A stretch of 51,022 nucleotides of DNA, from the NCBI GenBank assembly GCA_022600345.1, contig JAHZKP010000036.1, forward strand, positions 1 through 51,022, written 5' to 3'. The notes under the pieces are model-generated. The model worked only from the letters and a program-made list of their open reading frames with translations, was not told the origin of the DNA and did not search any database. Made by a program: the position numbers and the translations under genes. The stretch is from Alphaproteobacteria bacterium. Lineage in GTDB: Bacteria > Pseudomonadota > Alphaproteobacteria > Rhizobiales > Hyphomicrobiaceae. Below are positions 27,910 through 36,905 of this stretch, one piece after another. Every line of letters starts with the position of its first letter. Within the stretch, counting starts at the first letter, position 1.

Positions 27910-30579
27910 TCAGCCCAGATCTGTCACCTGCGGCCAACGCTGCGCTTCAAGCCATGTCCCACCTAGCTTGGAAAACGCATCTTCCCGACAAGTCAGCACA
28001 ACAACCTGATGATGTTCGCAAGCCGACTGCAACGCACCAAACATCTGAGTAATCCGCTCACCGTCGCTGTAGGCCAATGGATCGTCAAGAACCAGCGGCA
28101 CGCCGTTTCGCCCCTTGCTAAGCAGGCGCGCATAGGCCAAGCGAACAAGGATCGCCAACTGTTCCTGAGTGCCGTCGCTCAAACGCTCGATGGCCTCTGC
28201 GTCAGCCCCGTTCCGAATTAGTCCCTCAGGCGCAAAACCTTCCTGAAACGCTACCTCCGCATCCTCGAATACGGCGGAAAGGTACGGCAACAACCGCTCC
28301 TGCAACGGTGCCATCAACCGGTGACGAGCTTCCGAACGGGCGCGTTGAAGCGCTTCTTGAAGCAACTTCAACGCCGCGATATCGGCCTCAAGCCTTTGCA
28401 CGTCTCTTTCCGCACGCGCCAATTCCCCCTCGCACTCGCTGACGCGACGCCCAACACCACTGGCGCCTGCCATATCGATCTGCGTGGACAATTCAACCAT
28501 ACGCTCCCGCATAGCCCGTGCATCCTGGTCTGCCCGCCGCAATTGCGTGCGCGCCGCCTCGGCCCGTCCTCGCAATTCATCAATTGCAGCCCGGTCAGGA
28601 GCCGTTTCTTCCAGGGCTGCCAGCGTCCGCAAGGCCTCGTTGGCTTGCTGGTCAGCGGCCTCGACGCGTCTACGCGCCGCTTCCCGCAAACCATCCAATT
28701 CGCCATCATCTCCCAGCATCCGGGCCAACTCATCGCGCTGATTGCTACGTGCGCGCGCCTCCGCCTCGGCTTCCGCCAGCACTTTCGAAGTTTGATCGCG
28801 CGCATCCAACCGCACCCGATAGACATCCCGCGCAGCCACCAGTGCCGTACTTACGGCTTCCAGCCTCTCCTCCAGGTCGTAATCCTCGCCATTCGCAGCG
28901 AATTCTTCATCGCCATCGCCTCCAGCCGAACCCAGTTGATTTTCCAGATCGGCCACGTCGGCCCGCAACGACTGCAACCCATCGGGCGCCACCCCGCGCA
29001 ACCGCGCCATGGCATCAGCAAAAGCCCTGTCGCGCACCTCCCGCTCACTGAGCAACGCGCGGGCATGTTCAAGGTCGGTTGCCCCAAGAACCTGCAAGAC
29101 TTCGACACTTTGATCGCTCAATCGCGCCAGTTCGTCATTTAACCCCTCCCGGCTCGCCCCACCGCCGGGCCTGACCTCAAGCCGACCGACACCGGCAATC
29201 TCCAGTACGATCAGGTCTGTCGCCGTCACCTCCTGGCCATCGCCAAGAACCTCACCGTCGAACGAAATACTCGGTGACACGCCCTCGTCGTAGGACATCC
29301 GAAGTACCGGGCTCTCGGCGCAAAGCCGCCCCTCCAGCACCTGTCGCTGGTTCTCGATTTGCCGTAATCTCTCAACGCGCTCCGCACTCACCGGATCGCT
29401 TTTCATGCGCTCGGCGCCGTCAGCAATTTCGCTGTCGAGTTTCTGCGCCTCGACAAGCTTTGCGCTCAATTCAGCATACTTACCCGCAATCGCCTGCCGG
29501 TTTTTGAGTTGCATCAGCTCGCGCTCCTGCGCGCCAAGCTTCTCGCCTTCCTTGCGACAGGTTTCATAAGCCGATTGAGCATTTTGTGCAGCGAACCTCA
29601 GCTCCGGCAAACGCTGCTCATCCTCGACGACAGCCTCACCCAACTGCTGTAATTTGAGAAGATCGGCATCGATACGGACAAGCACACCCCGGGCTGCTTC
29701 CTGTTCCTTCAATTGTATCGAAACAGCATCTTTGGCCTGGCGCACGACCCGGGTCTGGCGCTCGGCAGCCTCCAGCTCTTCGCCCAGCACACGAGCCCGC
29801 TGCTCCAGTGCATTGAGCGCATCCGGCCGGCCGGCATCAGAAAGACTTGCCTGCAATTCATCGAGATCGGCCTGCCGCTCCGCCACCTCGTCCAGCGCAG
29901 CCCGGCCATCGGCCAGTTCTGCGGCAAGCGAATCCCGCAACGCCAAAGCCGCCGCATACCGGCTGCCCTTCCTGGCACCGCGCATCGTGACCATTTCGCC
30001 TAGTTCAGCTTCAACCTTGGCAGCCACTTCATCAGCAACACCGCCACCCGTCATCGCCCCAACTTCAGCTTCGATCACGCTCATCAACGCACTGCGTTCT
30101 CCGCGATCCTTAAGCTTGTTGGTGCCAGGATCAACATCCGGCCGCGGCGTCAACAGCGCCTGCTTTTGTCCAACCCACACCAGCCCCAGTGCACCCAGGT
30201 TTCCATCGCCCGAACCCAAAAGATCGGCAACCTGCTCATCCGCCTCCACGCCGCGCGAGACCACCACATCCCGGCCCAGGTCGACAAGCTGCGCGCGCGG
30301 CCCCTTGCCAAACCGCTTCGTAATTCGCCACAGCCGGTCACCCGTCTCGATGTCAGCCTCGATCAACGGTTGCCCACCACCATAAGGGGTCAGTGCTGCC
30401 ACCGAACCGCCACGTGCCGAATGCTTGGCCGTCAACAACAAGCGCAACGCGCGAAACAACGTCGACTTGCCCATTTCGTTCGGCCCGGCCAGCACATTGA
30501 GCTTGCCCGAAAATCCCTCTACGGCCACCGGATCATCGAACCGGCCAACCTGTGCAACCCGCAACGCCTTGAGTTTCAT
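27910..30579 (-). CDS. SbcC/YhaN-like coiled-coil AAA ATPase
   Basis: The 889-residue protein has Walker A AGPNEMGKST (residues 31-40), a signature LSDGTQEQ at 800-807 and Walker B PLVLDDPLAYSD at 828-839. Two long coiled-coil halves fill the middle (about 210-420 and 480-760). Such head-and-coil ATPases partner a SbcD-like nuclease in DNA end processing. In the centre, where SbcC and Rad50 have a CxxC zinc hook, there is instead a ~55-residue beta-rich, Gly-rich segment (about 420-475) with no CxxC. This fits the YhaN/AAA_27-type relatives rather than classical SbcC. Its start overlaps the stop of the nuclease gene by 4 bases. The two make a coupled operon. Confidence 0.9.
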   Translation of the reverse strand: MKLKALRVAQVGRFDDPVAVEGFSGKLNVLAGPNEMGKSTLFRALRLLLTAKHSARGGSVAALTPYGGGQPLIEADIETGDRLWRITKRFGKGPRAQLVDLGRDVVVSRGVEADEQVADLLGSGDGNLGALGLVWVGQKQALLTPRPDVDPGTNKLKDRGERSALMSVIEAEVGAMTGGGVADEVAAKVEAELGEMVTMRGARKGSRYAAALALRDSLAAELADGRAALDEVAERQADLDELQASLSDAGRPDALNALEQRARVLGEELEAAERQTRVVRQAKDAVSIQLKEQEAARGVLVRIDADLLKLQQLGEAVVEDEQRLPELRFAAQNAQSAYETCRKEGEKLGAQERELMQLKNRQAIAGKYAELSAKLVEAQKLDSEIADGAERMKSDPVSAERVERLRQIENQRQVLEGRLCAESPVLRMSYDEGVSPSISFDGEVLGDGQEVTATDLIVLEIAGVGRLEVRPGGGASREGLNDELARLSDQSVEVLQVLGATDLEHARALLSEREVRDRAFADAMARLRGVAPDGLQSLRADVADLENQLGSAGGDGDEEFAANGEDYDLEERLEAVSTALVAARDVYRVRLDARDQTSKVLAEAEAEARARSNQRDELARMLGDDGELDGLREAARRRVEAADQQANEALRTLAALEETAPDRAAIDELRGRAEAARTQLRRADQDARAMRERMVELSTQIDMAGASGVGRRVSECEGELARAERDVQRLEADIAALKLLQEALQRARSEARHRLMAPLQERLLPYLSAVFEDAEVAFQEGFAPEGLIRNGADAEAIERLSDGTQEQLAILVRLAYARLLSKGRNGVPLVLDDPLAYSDGERITQMFGALQSACEHHQVVVLTCREDAFSKLGGTWLEAQRWPQVTDLG

Positions 30580-31709
30580 GCACCCCTCGCAGCAGATTGC
30601 CGTGTCAACACACTAAGCCGAACCAGCGCAGCCGCCGCCGTACTTTGGCGTTCATCCTCACCATCAGCCGCGATCGCCTGCAGGAATTTCGCCGCCGATT
30701 TGACTTCGTCGCTATCCTCAAACACCGATAAATCATCGTCCGCGCCTGCCGGCAGCAATCCACTCAAATCAGCCGAAAGATGCTGCACCTTCGCTTCCAG
30801 ATCTCCACACCACCGCTCGACAGCACTGATCTCAGGCAGCCGGATACGCCCACTCAGCGCCAGACGTAACACCAGCCGGGTCGTGTCCGTCGATAAAGTA
30901 CCAATCTCGCGCTCGAGGCTCGCTAGCTCATCCGCGCTGGAAATCACCGCATCCTTTTTGGCCCAGACATAACCCGCACACGCAATGCGTTCGACGACCG
31001 GCACCTCGCCGGCAGCCGCGATTTCTACCGCCAGGCAGAAACCAGGTTCATTCTCTGGATAACGGTCGGGTTCCGGCGTCCCCGAATACCAGGTTCGCGG
31101 ATTGATCTTCGCACACCCATGCCAATCGCCCAGCGCCAGATAATCCAGCCCGGACTTGCGCGCCCGCTCAGGGTCAATCCCCACCGCACTTTCATCCGCG
31201 CTGCCAAATCCCTTGATCGAACCGTGCGCCAAACCGATCCGCAACGCGCCCTCGGGCGTCTGCTCAGCATGCATCCAACCGGTCGGATCATCCGCCACAC
31301 TTCGCGCCACCAGCGGCGCGGGGAAAACAAATACGCCCGGCTCCATTTCGACAGCTATCGGCTCGTCAACAATCCGGACATTTTCCGGCAATCCCTCCGC
31401 TCGCAATCGCTGCCACACGCCTTGCGCCCTCGCCGGATCGTGATTGCCCGGCAATAGCCACCAGGTCACATCATTGACCTGCTGCATCCTGTGCATCGGT
31501 TGCTTCAACGTCACAAGCGGAACGGTCTGCGCATCATAGATATCGCCTGCCACCAGGACATGGCGCGCGCCCTGTTCCCGTGCAATCGCGCCGATACGAT
31601 CGATCGTATCGAGCCTGGCGGCCTCCAGCCTGCCGGCAACCCGATCATCGAAATTACGAAACGGCTTGCCGATCTGCCAATCGGATGTGTGAATAAAACA
31701 AAACCCCAA
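30576..31709 (-). CDS. SbcD/YhaO-like metallophosphoesterase (DNA repair exonuclease type)
   Basis: This calcineurin-like phosphoesterase of 377 residues shows the metal-binding motifs in order: FIHTSDWQIG (D-x-H-like first motif, with Trp-Gln in place of the usual x-His), VAGDIYDA, LLPGNHDP, GLAHGS, and LALGDWHG. This is the pattern of SbcD/Mre11/YhaO nucleases. I choose the TTG at 31709, with GGAGG nine bases upstream and the first motif five residues in, as is normal. A GTG at 31751 would add 14 basic residues. It heads the two-gene operon with the SbcC-like ATPase. The 279-bp repeat element begins 71 bases upstream of this start, in its promoter region. The first motif has Asp-Trp-Gln where SbcD has Asp-x-His; this is seen in YhaO-type proteins too. 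Confidence 0.88.
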   Translation of the reverse strand: MGFCFIHTSDWQIGKPFRNFDDRVAGRLEAARLDTIDRIGAIAREQGARHVLVAGDIYDAQTVPLVTLKQPMHRMQQVNDVTWWLLPGNHDPARAQGVWQRLRAEGLPENVRIVDEPIAVEMEPGVFVFPAPLVARSVADDPTGWMHAEQTPEGALRIGLAHGSIKGFGSADESAVGIDPERARKSGLDYLALGDWHGCAKINPRTWYSGTPEPDRYPENEPGFCLAVEIAAAGEVPVVERIACAGYVWAKKDAVISSADELASLEREIGTLSTDTTRLVLRLALSGRIRLPEISAVERWCGDLEAKVQHLSADLSGLLPAGADDDLSVFEDSDEVKSAAKFLQAIAADGEDERQSTAAAALVRLSVLTRQSAARGA

Positions 31710-31780
31710 CGAGGTAAGCCTCCAAAACCGATTCCCTCGCCGCGAGTTCACACTTTGTTCTCAGGAGAGTCAAGTCCCCT

Positions 31781-32059
31781 CTAGCAGGCTGTTGAAAAAC
31801 TCATGTGGATCGCGACACCTGTCACTTTTTCGCATTCGGCCAGAAGCGGCGCGCAGCGCGATGTGGGTTATCGTGCCAGTGCCGCGACGCCGCCGAGGCG
31901 AAAAAGTGCGGTGTCCCAGAGGGATGCGGCGAAATTGACTGCCGGACTGCGTTGCGCCGGATTGCCGTGGGATCCACCACGCCTGCACCGGACGCGTCTT
32001 GCCGACAGCCAATTTCGTCTCGCATCGCGACCTCACTGAGTTCTTCAACAGCCTGCTAA
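31781..32059 (+). mobile_element. 279-bp MITE-like element, copy 2 (complete)
   Basis: The element begins CTAG + CAGGCTGTTGAAAAACTCA and ends TGAGTTCTTCAACAGCCTG + CTAA, with the terminal repeats continuing imperfectly for ~32 bases. Inside are two further palindromes: GACACC-TGT-CACTTTTTCGC (31814-31833) against GCGAAAAAGTG-C-GGTGTC (31898-31915), and a second with arms 31923-31945 and 32002-32025. It has no transposase frame. Copies 2 and 3 are exactly the same length, 279 bases. Copy 2 lies between the divergent SbcD-like and L-2-hydroxyglutarate oxidase-like genes and so could carry or disrupt their promoters. The GGCTGTTGAAAAA ends resemble those of IS1182-type elements, from memory only. 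Confidence 0.88.
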
Positions 32060-32128
32060 GGCTTATCGACAAGCATTTCATCACCTAACGAATATGCTAT
32101 CACCGCTCACCTTTAAGGAGCCTGCAAG

Positions 32129-33265
32129 TTGACACCAGATGTCCAAACCCTCGTCATCGGCGCCGGCGTCGTGGGCCTTGCAATCGCCCGCCAACTGGCT
32201 CAAAGCGGCCATGAGGTCCTGGTCCTGGAGCGCCACAACAAAATCGGCGCAGAAACCTCCTCGCGCAATTCCGAAGTCATCCACGCCGGTCTCTATTACC
32301 CAACCGACAGCCTGCGCGCCCAACTCTGCGTTGCCGGTAAAAAGTTGCTCTACGAATTCGCCGGCCAAAACGCCATCGCCGTCAAACGCTGCGGCAAACT
32401 GCTGGTTGCAACCAAACAAGAAGACCTGCCCGCGCTACGCGAAATAGCAAGGCAGGCAGCCGTCAATGGCGTCGACGACACCCGCCTCCTGAACCGGTCC
32501 CAGGCCCACGAATTGGAACCTGAACTGACATGCGCAGCAGCCCTTCACTCCCCCTCCACGGGTGTAATTGATACCCACGAACTGATGACCGCTCTGGAGG
32601 GCCACCTCACCGCATCAGGCGGCCAGGTGGTTCTTTCAACAGAAGTGGCGCAGATCCACCGTCAAGACGAAGGCATCTTCTCTATAACCACCCGCAACCC
32701 CTCAGATTCCGGCAGTGAAACGAGCATCACCACGCGAAATCTCATTATCGCCGCCGGACTGGAGGCCACGAACCTCGCCCGGTTGCTGGCTGGCAGTTGG
32801 CCTGAAACCTACACCCCTCCGACAACATTCCTGGGCAAGGGCCATTACTTCACGCTGTCGGCAAAAACCCCGTTCAGCCACCTAATTTATCCCGTCCCCT
32901 CTGGCGCCTGGCTTGGCATTCACCTCACCCTCGACATCGGCGGACAGGCCAAGTTCGGCCCCGATCTGCAATGGGTCGATACAGTAGATTATTCCTTCGA
33001 TGACCCAGACGGAATCCGCCGGGCAGCCTTCATCAGAGAGATCAAGCGTTATTGGCCGGGTATACCCAGCCAGCAACTGCATCAGGGCTACACCGGCATC
33101 CGGCCCAAAATTTATAAACGCGGCCAGCCGCCGGCCGATTTTGCCATTCACGGCCCAAAAACCCACGGGCTGAACAACTGCATCGCGCTCTACGGAATTG
33201 AAAGCCCAGGCCTGACATCTTCGCTGGCCATTGCCGAATTGGTCGCCAGACAATTGCAGGCGTGA
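32129..33265 (+). CDS. FAD-dependent oxidoreductase, L-2-hydroxyglutarate oxidase (LhgO)-like
   Basis: The 378-residue DAO-family flavoprotein has the nucleotide-binding VIGAGVVGLAIARQLAQSG at the start, SSRNSEVIHAGLYYPTDSLRAQLCVAGK as in L2HGDH/LhgO proteins, GVIDTHELMTALE, LIIAAGLEATNLARLLAG, KGHYFTLS, and near the end ALYGIESPGLTSSLAIAELVA. The family oxidises L-2-hydroxyglutarate to 2-oxoglutarate, usually passing electrons to the quinone pool; related enzymes use other alpha-hydroxy or amino acids. The start is a TTG with AAGGAG eight bases upstream, a convincing choice. The 279-bp repeat ends 69 bases before it, so the element is probably part of its 5' region. It is convergent with the Aap transporter genes. 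Confidence 0.9.
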   Translation: MTPDVQTLVIGAGVVGLAIARQLAQSGHEVLVLERHNKIGAETSSRNSEVIHAGLYYPTDSLRAQLCVAGKKLLYEFAGQNAIAVKRCGKLLVATKQEDLPALREIARQAAVNGVDDTRLLNRSQAHELEPELTCAAALHSPSTGVIDTHELMTALEGHLTASGGQVVLSTEVAQIHRQDEGIFSITTRNPSDSGSETSITTRNLIIAAGLEATNLARLLAGSWPETYTPPTTFLGKGHYFTLSAKTPFSHLIYPVPSGAWLGIHLTLDIGGQAKFGPDLQWVDTVDYSFDDPDGIRRAAFIREIKRYWPGIPSQQLHQGYTGIRPKIYKRGQPPADFAIHGPKTHGLNNCIALYGIESPGLTSSLAIAELVARQLQA

Positions 33266-33299
33266 AACCGAGACGGCATCTCTAAAAAGGACAATCGCT

Positions 33300-34409
33300 T
33301 CAATCGCGATGCCCGACGTTAAGGCGGTCTTCGAGTGCGGCCGAGTACCGGCTCATGCCAAAGCAGAAAATCCAGAAAACGAACGCCGCGAAAACGTATC
33401 CCGTCGCCGCCGTCTGCGGAGAAAACCATTTGGCATCGGACGCCACTGCCGACTGCACAATGCCCAACAAGTCAAACAATCCGATAATCAAGACCAGGCT
33501 GGTATCCTTGAACAGCGCGATGAACGAATTGACGATCGAGGGAATGACCAGCTTCAACGCCTGCGGCAGAACGATCAAACCCATCTTATGTGGATAGCTC
33601 AACCCCAGCGCATCGGCAGCTTCGAACTGCCCGCGAGGAACCGCCTGAAGCCCGCCGCGCACAACTTCGGCCATATAGGCCGACGAAAACAACGCAACCC
33701 CGATCAAGGCCCGCAATAATTTGTCGAACGTGACGTTTTCAGGCAGGAACAACGGCAGCATGACCGATGAGAAAAACAACACCGTGACCAACGGAACGCC
33801 GCGCACGAATTCGATGAAGAACACCGCCAGCCATTTGATCAGCGGCAACTCCGAGCGCCGCGCCAATGCCAGCACGATGCCGATTGGAAATGATGCGGCA
33901 ATTCCCACGCATGCAACGACCAACGTGACGAGCAATCCGCCCCAACGGTCGGTCTCTACGTTCACCATGCCCAGCCACTCTGCGCCCGTCAGCAGGAAAT
34001 AGGCGAGCACCGGAAACGCCACCAACAAATAAACCGAAATCCAAAGCTTGCCCGGAACCCCAGGCATCATCAAAGGAATGAGCCCGGCCAGAGCCAGAAC
34101 GTAGGTTAGATTAACCCGCCAGATTTCTTCAGCCGGGTAGCGGCCATACATGAAGACTTGCAGCTTGTTCGTAACGAATGGCCAGCACGCCCCTGCTCCC
34201 GGCACCCGGCAGGCAGCCCCATCGCTGCCTGTGAAAACCGCCGTCAGAATGGCCCAGTCAACAGCCGTCCAGATCAACCAGCCCGCCACAACGGCGCCCA
34301 GCACCGTCAACACCGAATTGCCAACCGAAGAAAACAAATTGGCGCGCAACCAGCCCGCGATCCCAGGTTCGGTAAATCCTTCCTCTAGTCCACCGTTTTG
34401 AGCGCTCAT
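33300..34409 (-). CDS. aapM: amino-acid ABC transporter permease AapM
   Basis: This inner-membrane permease of the general L-amino-acid transporter (polar amino acid family) has 369 residues from the ATG at 34409. Several membrane segments occur, first at ~30-50 (SVLTVLGAVVAGWLIWTAVDW), and the conserved coupling loop is EVVRGGLQAVPRGQFEAADALGLSYP. VNSFIALFKDTSLVLIIGLFDLL is the C-terminal family motif. A longer frame to 34451 would overlap aapQ. The gap to the aapQ stop is 13 bases. The neighbours encode the paired permease, binding protein and ATPase. It is the last gene of the cluster and is convergent with the LhgO-like gene, 34 bases away. Confidence 0.93.
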   Translation of the reverse strand: MSAQNGGLEEGFTEPGIAGWLRANLFSSVGNSVLTVLGAVVAGWLIWTAVDWAILTAVFTGSDGAACRVPGAGACWPFVTNKLQVFMYGRYPAEEIWRVNLTYVLALAGLIPLMMPGVPGKLWISVYLLVAFPVLAYFLLTGAEWLGMVNVETDRWGGLLVTLVVACVGIAASFPIGIVLALARRSELPLIKWLAVFFIEFVRGVPLVTVLFFSSVMLPLFLPENVTFDKLLRALIGVALFSSAYMAEVVRGGLQAVPRGQFEAADALGLSYPHKMGLIVLPQALKLVIPSIVNSFIALFKDTSLVLIIGLFDLLGIVQSAVASDAKWFSPQTAATGYVFAAFVFWIFCFGMSRYSAALEDRLNVGHRD

Positions 34410-34422
34410 ATCAGTTCCCGCC

Positions 34423-35625
34423 TCACCGCTCGACCAGCGCCATGCGCGCATTGAACCAGTTCATCAAAATTGACGTGATGAGGCTCAGGGCAAGATAGAC
34501 CGCCATCGTGATCAAGATCACCTCGACAGCCTGATTGGTTTGATTAAGAACCGTCCCTGCGAACACCGACACCAGATCCGGATATCCGATTGCAACGGCC
34601 AGCGACGAATTCTTCGTCAGGTTCAAATACTGGTTTGTCAGCGGCGGAATGATCACCCGCAGCGCCTGCGGAATAACCACGAGGCGCAACACCTGCCCCT
34701 GATTGAGGCCGACTGCGAATGCGGCTTCCCGTTGCCCCTTGTGAACAGAAAGAATTCCCGCCCGCACGATTTCCGCAATGAACGCAGCGGTGTAAAGCGA
34801 TAGCCCTAAAACAAGAGCAGTGAATTCTGGCTGAACCACCAGCCCGCCCTTGAGATTGAAGCGCCCCTGCTCGGGTACATCGAACGTTAGCGGAAAACCA
34901 GTGAGGGCGAAGGCCACAAGCGGCAGGCCAATAATTGCGCCCAGCACTGGAATGAGAACCCCAACCTGCTCGCCGGTTTCCCTCTGTATCCGTGCCGCTC
35001 GAACCTTGAGCCAGACTGCAATCGCGATACCGACGCATAGCGCCAGCGCGGCGAGCCACATTCCTTCACCTGCAATCGGTGCGGGAATATAAAGCCCACG
35101 AACATTGAGATAACTGGAAAACGGTAGCGCCAAACTCTCCCGTGGAGAGGGCAGGTTCTTCAAGACGCCGAAATAAACCCCAAACAGCATCAACAGTGGC
35201 GGAATATTGCGCAGGGTTTCGACATAAGTGGTCGCCAGCGCCCGGATCAGCCAATTCTGCGATAAGCGCGCAATTCCGATAATGAACCCAACGATCGTCG
35301 CCAGGAAGATACCGACACCGGCAACAAGCAGCGTATTCAACAACCCGACCAGGAACGCCCGCGAATAGGTATCGACATTGGAATAGGAAATCAGCGATTG
35401 CGAGATATCGAACCCGGCGGTGCGCCCGAGAAAATCGAAACCCGACGCAATACCCTGCGCTTCCAGGTTTCGCACCGTGTTGTCGACAATCGACCACACC
35501 AACCAGACGAGCGCGAGGGCAACCGCTGCTTGATAAATCGCCCCCCGGACCTTGGGATCGTATAGGAAATCCGACCAGCTCCGGGCCCGCGTTCTGTTTG
35601 CATGGGGCTTCAACGGTTGCTTCAA
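34423..35625 (-). CDS. aapQ: amino-acid ABC transporter permease AapQ
   Basis: This is the second permease of the Aap system, 400 residues with ~8 membrane segments. Typical Aap features are WSDFLYDPKVRGAIYQ near the start, LEAQGIASGFDFLGRTAGFDISQSLISYS, YVETLRNIPPLLMLFGVYFGVL, and the coupling loop EIVRAGILSVHKGQREAAFAVGLNQGQ. NQYLNLTKNSSLAVAIGYPDLVSVF is the C-terminal family motif. The frame opens with a TTG that has AGGCG upstream; no better start is near. It lies between aapJ and aapM on the minus strand. AapQ and AapM are expected to form a heterodimer in the membrane. Confidence 0.93.
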   Translation of the reverse strand: MKQPLKPHANRTRARSWSDFLYDPKVRGAIYQAAVALALVWLVWSIVDNTVRNLEAQGIASGFDFLGRTAGFDISQSLISYSNVDTYSRAFLVGLLNTLLVAGVGIFLATIVGFIIGIARLSQNWLIRALATTYVETLRNIPPLLMLFGVYFGVLKNLPSPRESLALPFSSYLNVRGLYIPAPIAGEGMWLAALALCVGIAIAVWLKVRAARIQRETGEQVGVLIPVLGAIIGLPLVAFALTGFPLTFDVPEQGRFNLKGGLVVQPEFTALVLGLSLYTAAFIAEIVRAGILSVHKGQREAAFAVGLNQGQVLRLVVIPQALRVIIPPLTNQYLNLTKNSSLAVAIGYPDLVSVFAGTVLNQTNQAVEVILITMAVYLALSLITSILMNWFNARMALVER

Positions 35626-35737
35626 TCGCCTGCCCCCGATGCCTCTTGATAAAACGCGGACTCTTTCGGTCTTGGCCTAACCAGTACAGGCCGCCGGTCA
35701 TCCTCGACCGCCAACCTGCATAGTCTGTGAGAAGCGC

Positions 35738-36763
35738 TTAGCGGATCGGCGGAGCGTACTGCAGCCCGCCATTCTTCCACAGCGCATTCTGACCGCGCGC
35801 GATACCCAGCGGGGACCCCGCTCCGATATTGCGATCAAACGATTCCCCGTAATTTCCAACGGATTTGATGATCTGATAGGCCCAATCGTTATCCAAGCCA
35901 ATCGCCGCACCAAATTCACCCTCCGAACCCAGCAACCTGCGAATGGAAGGATTCTTGGAAGATTTCATCTGATCGACGTTACCCGACGTAACACCAAGCT
36001 CTTCGGCATTAATCATGGCAAACAGTGTCCAACGGACGATATTGGCCCATTGCGCATCGCCCTGCCGTACAACCGGCCCCAATGGTTCCTTGGAAATAAT
36101 TTCGGGCAGCACGACGTGATCGTCTGCATTGCCAAGTGTCAGACGAATTGAATAAAGCTGCGAAACGTCGGTTGTGAAGGCATCACACCGGCCCGCGTTG
36201 TAGGCCGCAAGCACTTCAGGCAGCTTTTCAAAAACCACCGGATTATATTCGATCTTGTTGGTTCGAAAGTAATCCGCCAGATTCAATTCAGTCGTCGTTC
36301 CGGTCTGCACACAGATACTGGCGCCCGACAACTCCTTGGCCGAGACGACATCCAGCGTCTTTTTCACCATGAAGCCCTGGCCGTCGTAGTAGTTGATACC
36401 GGCAAAGTTGAGCCCGGCGGCCGTATCCCGGCTCATGGTCCAAGTCGTGTTGCGAGACAACATGTCGATCTCGCCCGACTGCAACGCGGTAAAGCGCTCC
36501 TTGGCCGTCAGCGGAACATACTTGACCTTCTCGGTATCCTTGAAAATCGCCGCTGCAACAGCCCGGCACAAATCGACATCGAGCCCGGACCATTTTCCAG
36601 CATCATCTGGTGCACCAAAGCCCGCCAGTCCCGTGCTGACGCCGCACTGCAGTTGAGCGCGTCCCTTCACCGTATCGAGCGTGCTGGTCTGGGCAGCCGC
36701 CAAATTGATCTGCTGGCCATAACAAAAGGTGAGCGCCATAATCGCCGCGACCCAGTACCTCAT
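35738..36763 (-). CDS. aapJ: amino-acid ABC transporter substrate-binding protein AapJ
   Basis: This is a periplasmic solute-binding protein of the polar amino acid family. The 341 residues include a signal peptide of about 24 residues ending AAAQTS. Aap-type landmarks are LDTVKGRAQLQCGVSTGLAGFGAPDDAGKWSGLDVDLCRAVAAAIF, KVKYVPLTAKERFTALQSGEIDMLSRNTTWTMSRDT, NYYDGQGFMVKK, ICVQTGTTTELNLADYFR and RCDAFTTDVSQLYSIR. Two pairs of cysteines are likely disulfides. A strong GGGAGGAGATATCGA precedes the ATG at 36763, consistent with the high level usual for a binding protein. The ATPase gene lies 142 bases upstream and the permease genes downstream. Confidence 0.95.
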   Translation of the reverse strand: MRYWVAAIMALTFCYGQQINLAAAQTSTLDTVKGRAQLQCGVSTGLAGFGAPDDAGKWSGLDVDLCRAVAAAIFKDTEKVKYVPLTAKERFTALQSGEIDMLSRNTTWTMSRDTAAGLNFAGINYYDGQGFMVKKTLDVVSAKELSGASICVQTGTTTELNLADYFRTNKIEYNPVVFEKLPEVLAAYNAGRCDAFTTDVSQLYSIRLTLGNADDHVVLPEIISKEPLGPVVRQGDAQWANIVRWTLFAMINAEELGVTSGNVDQMKSSKNPSIRRLLGSEGEFGAAIGLDNDWAYQIIKSVGNYGESFDRNIGAGSPLGIARGQNALWKNGGLQYAPPIR

Positions 36764-36905
36764 TCGATATCTCCTCCCCCCTCGGGGGTCCAGTTTCCTT
36801 CATACCGGCGCTACAATTGGGCCCCGGCCTTCGAATTCTACTCCCGCCAACTTCGGCGGTCCAATCTGCAACCAGATATGACGTCTGGCGAGTGTTCACA
36901 ACACT

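Noticed and set aside
29654-30385. 243-codon plus-strand frame in the SbcC-like gene
   Set aside because: Its translation is Ser/Ala/Arg-rich, typical of the complement of a coiled-coil gene.
31803-32059. Small open frames inside the 279-bp element (also at 50744-51000)
   Set aside because: They have no ribosome site or motif, and the sequence is explained by the nested palindromes. A 279-bp element is too short for a transposase.
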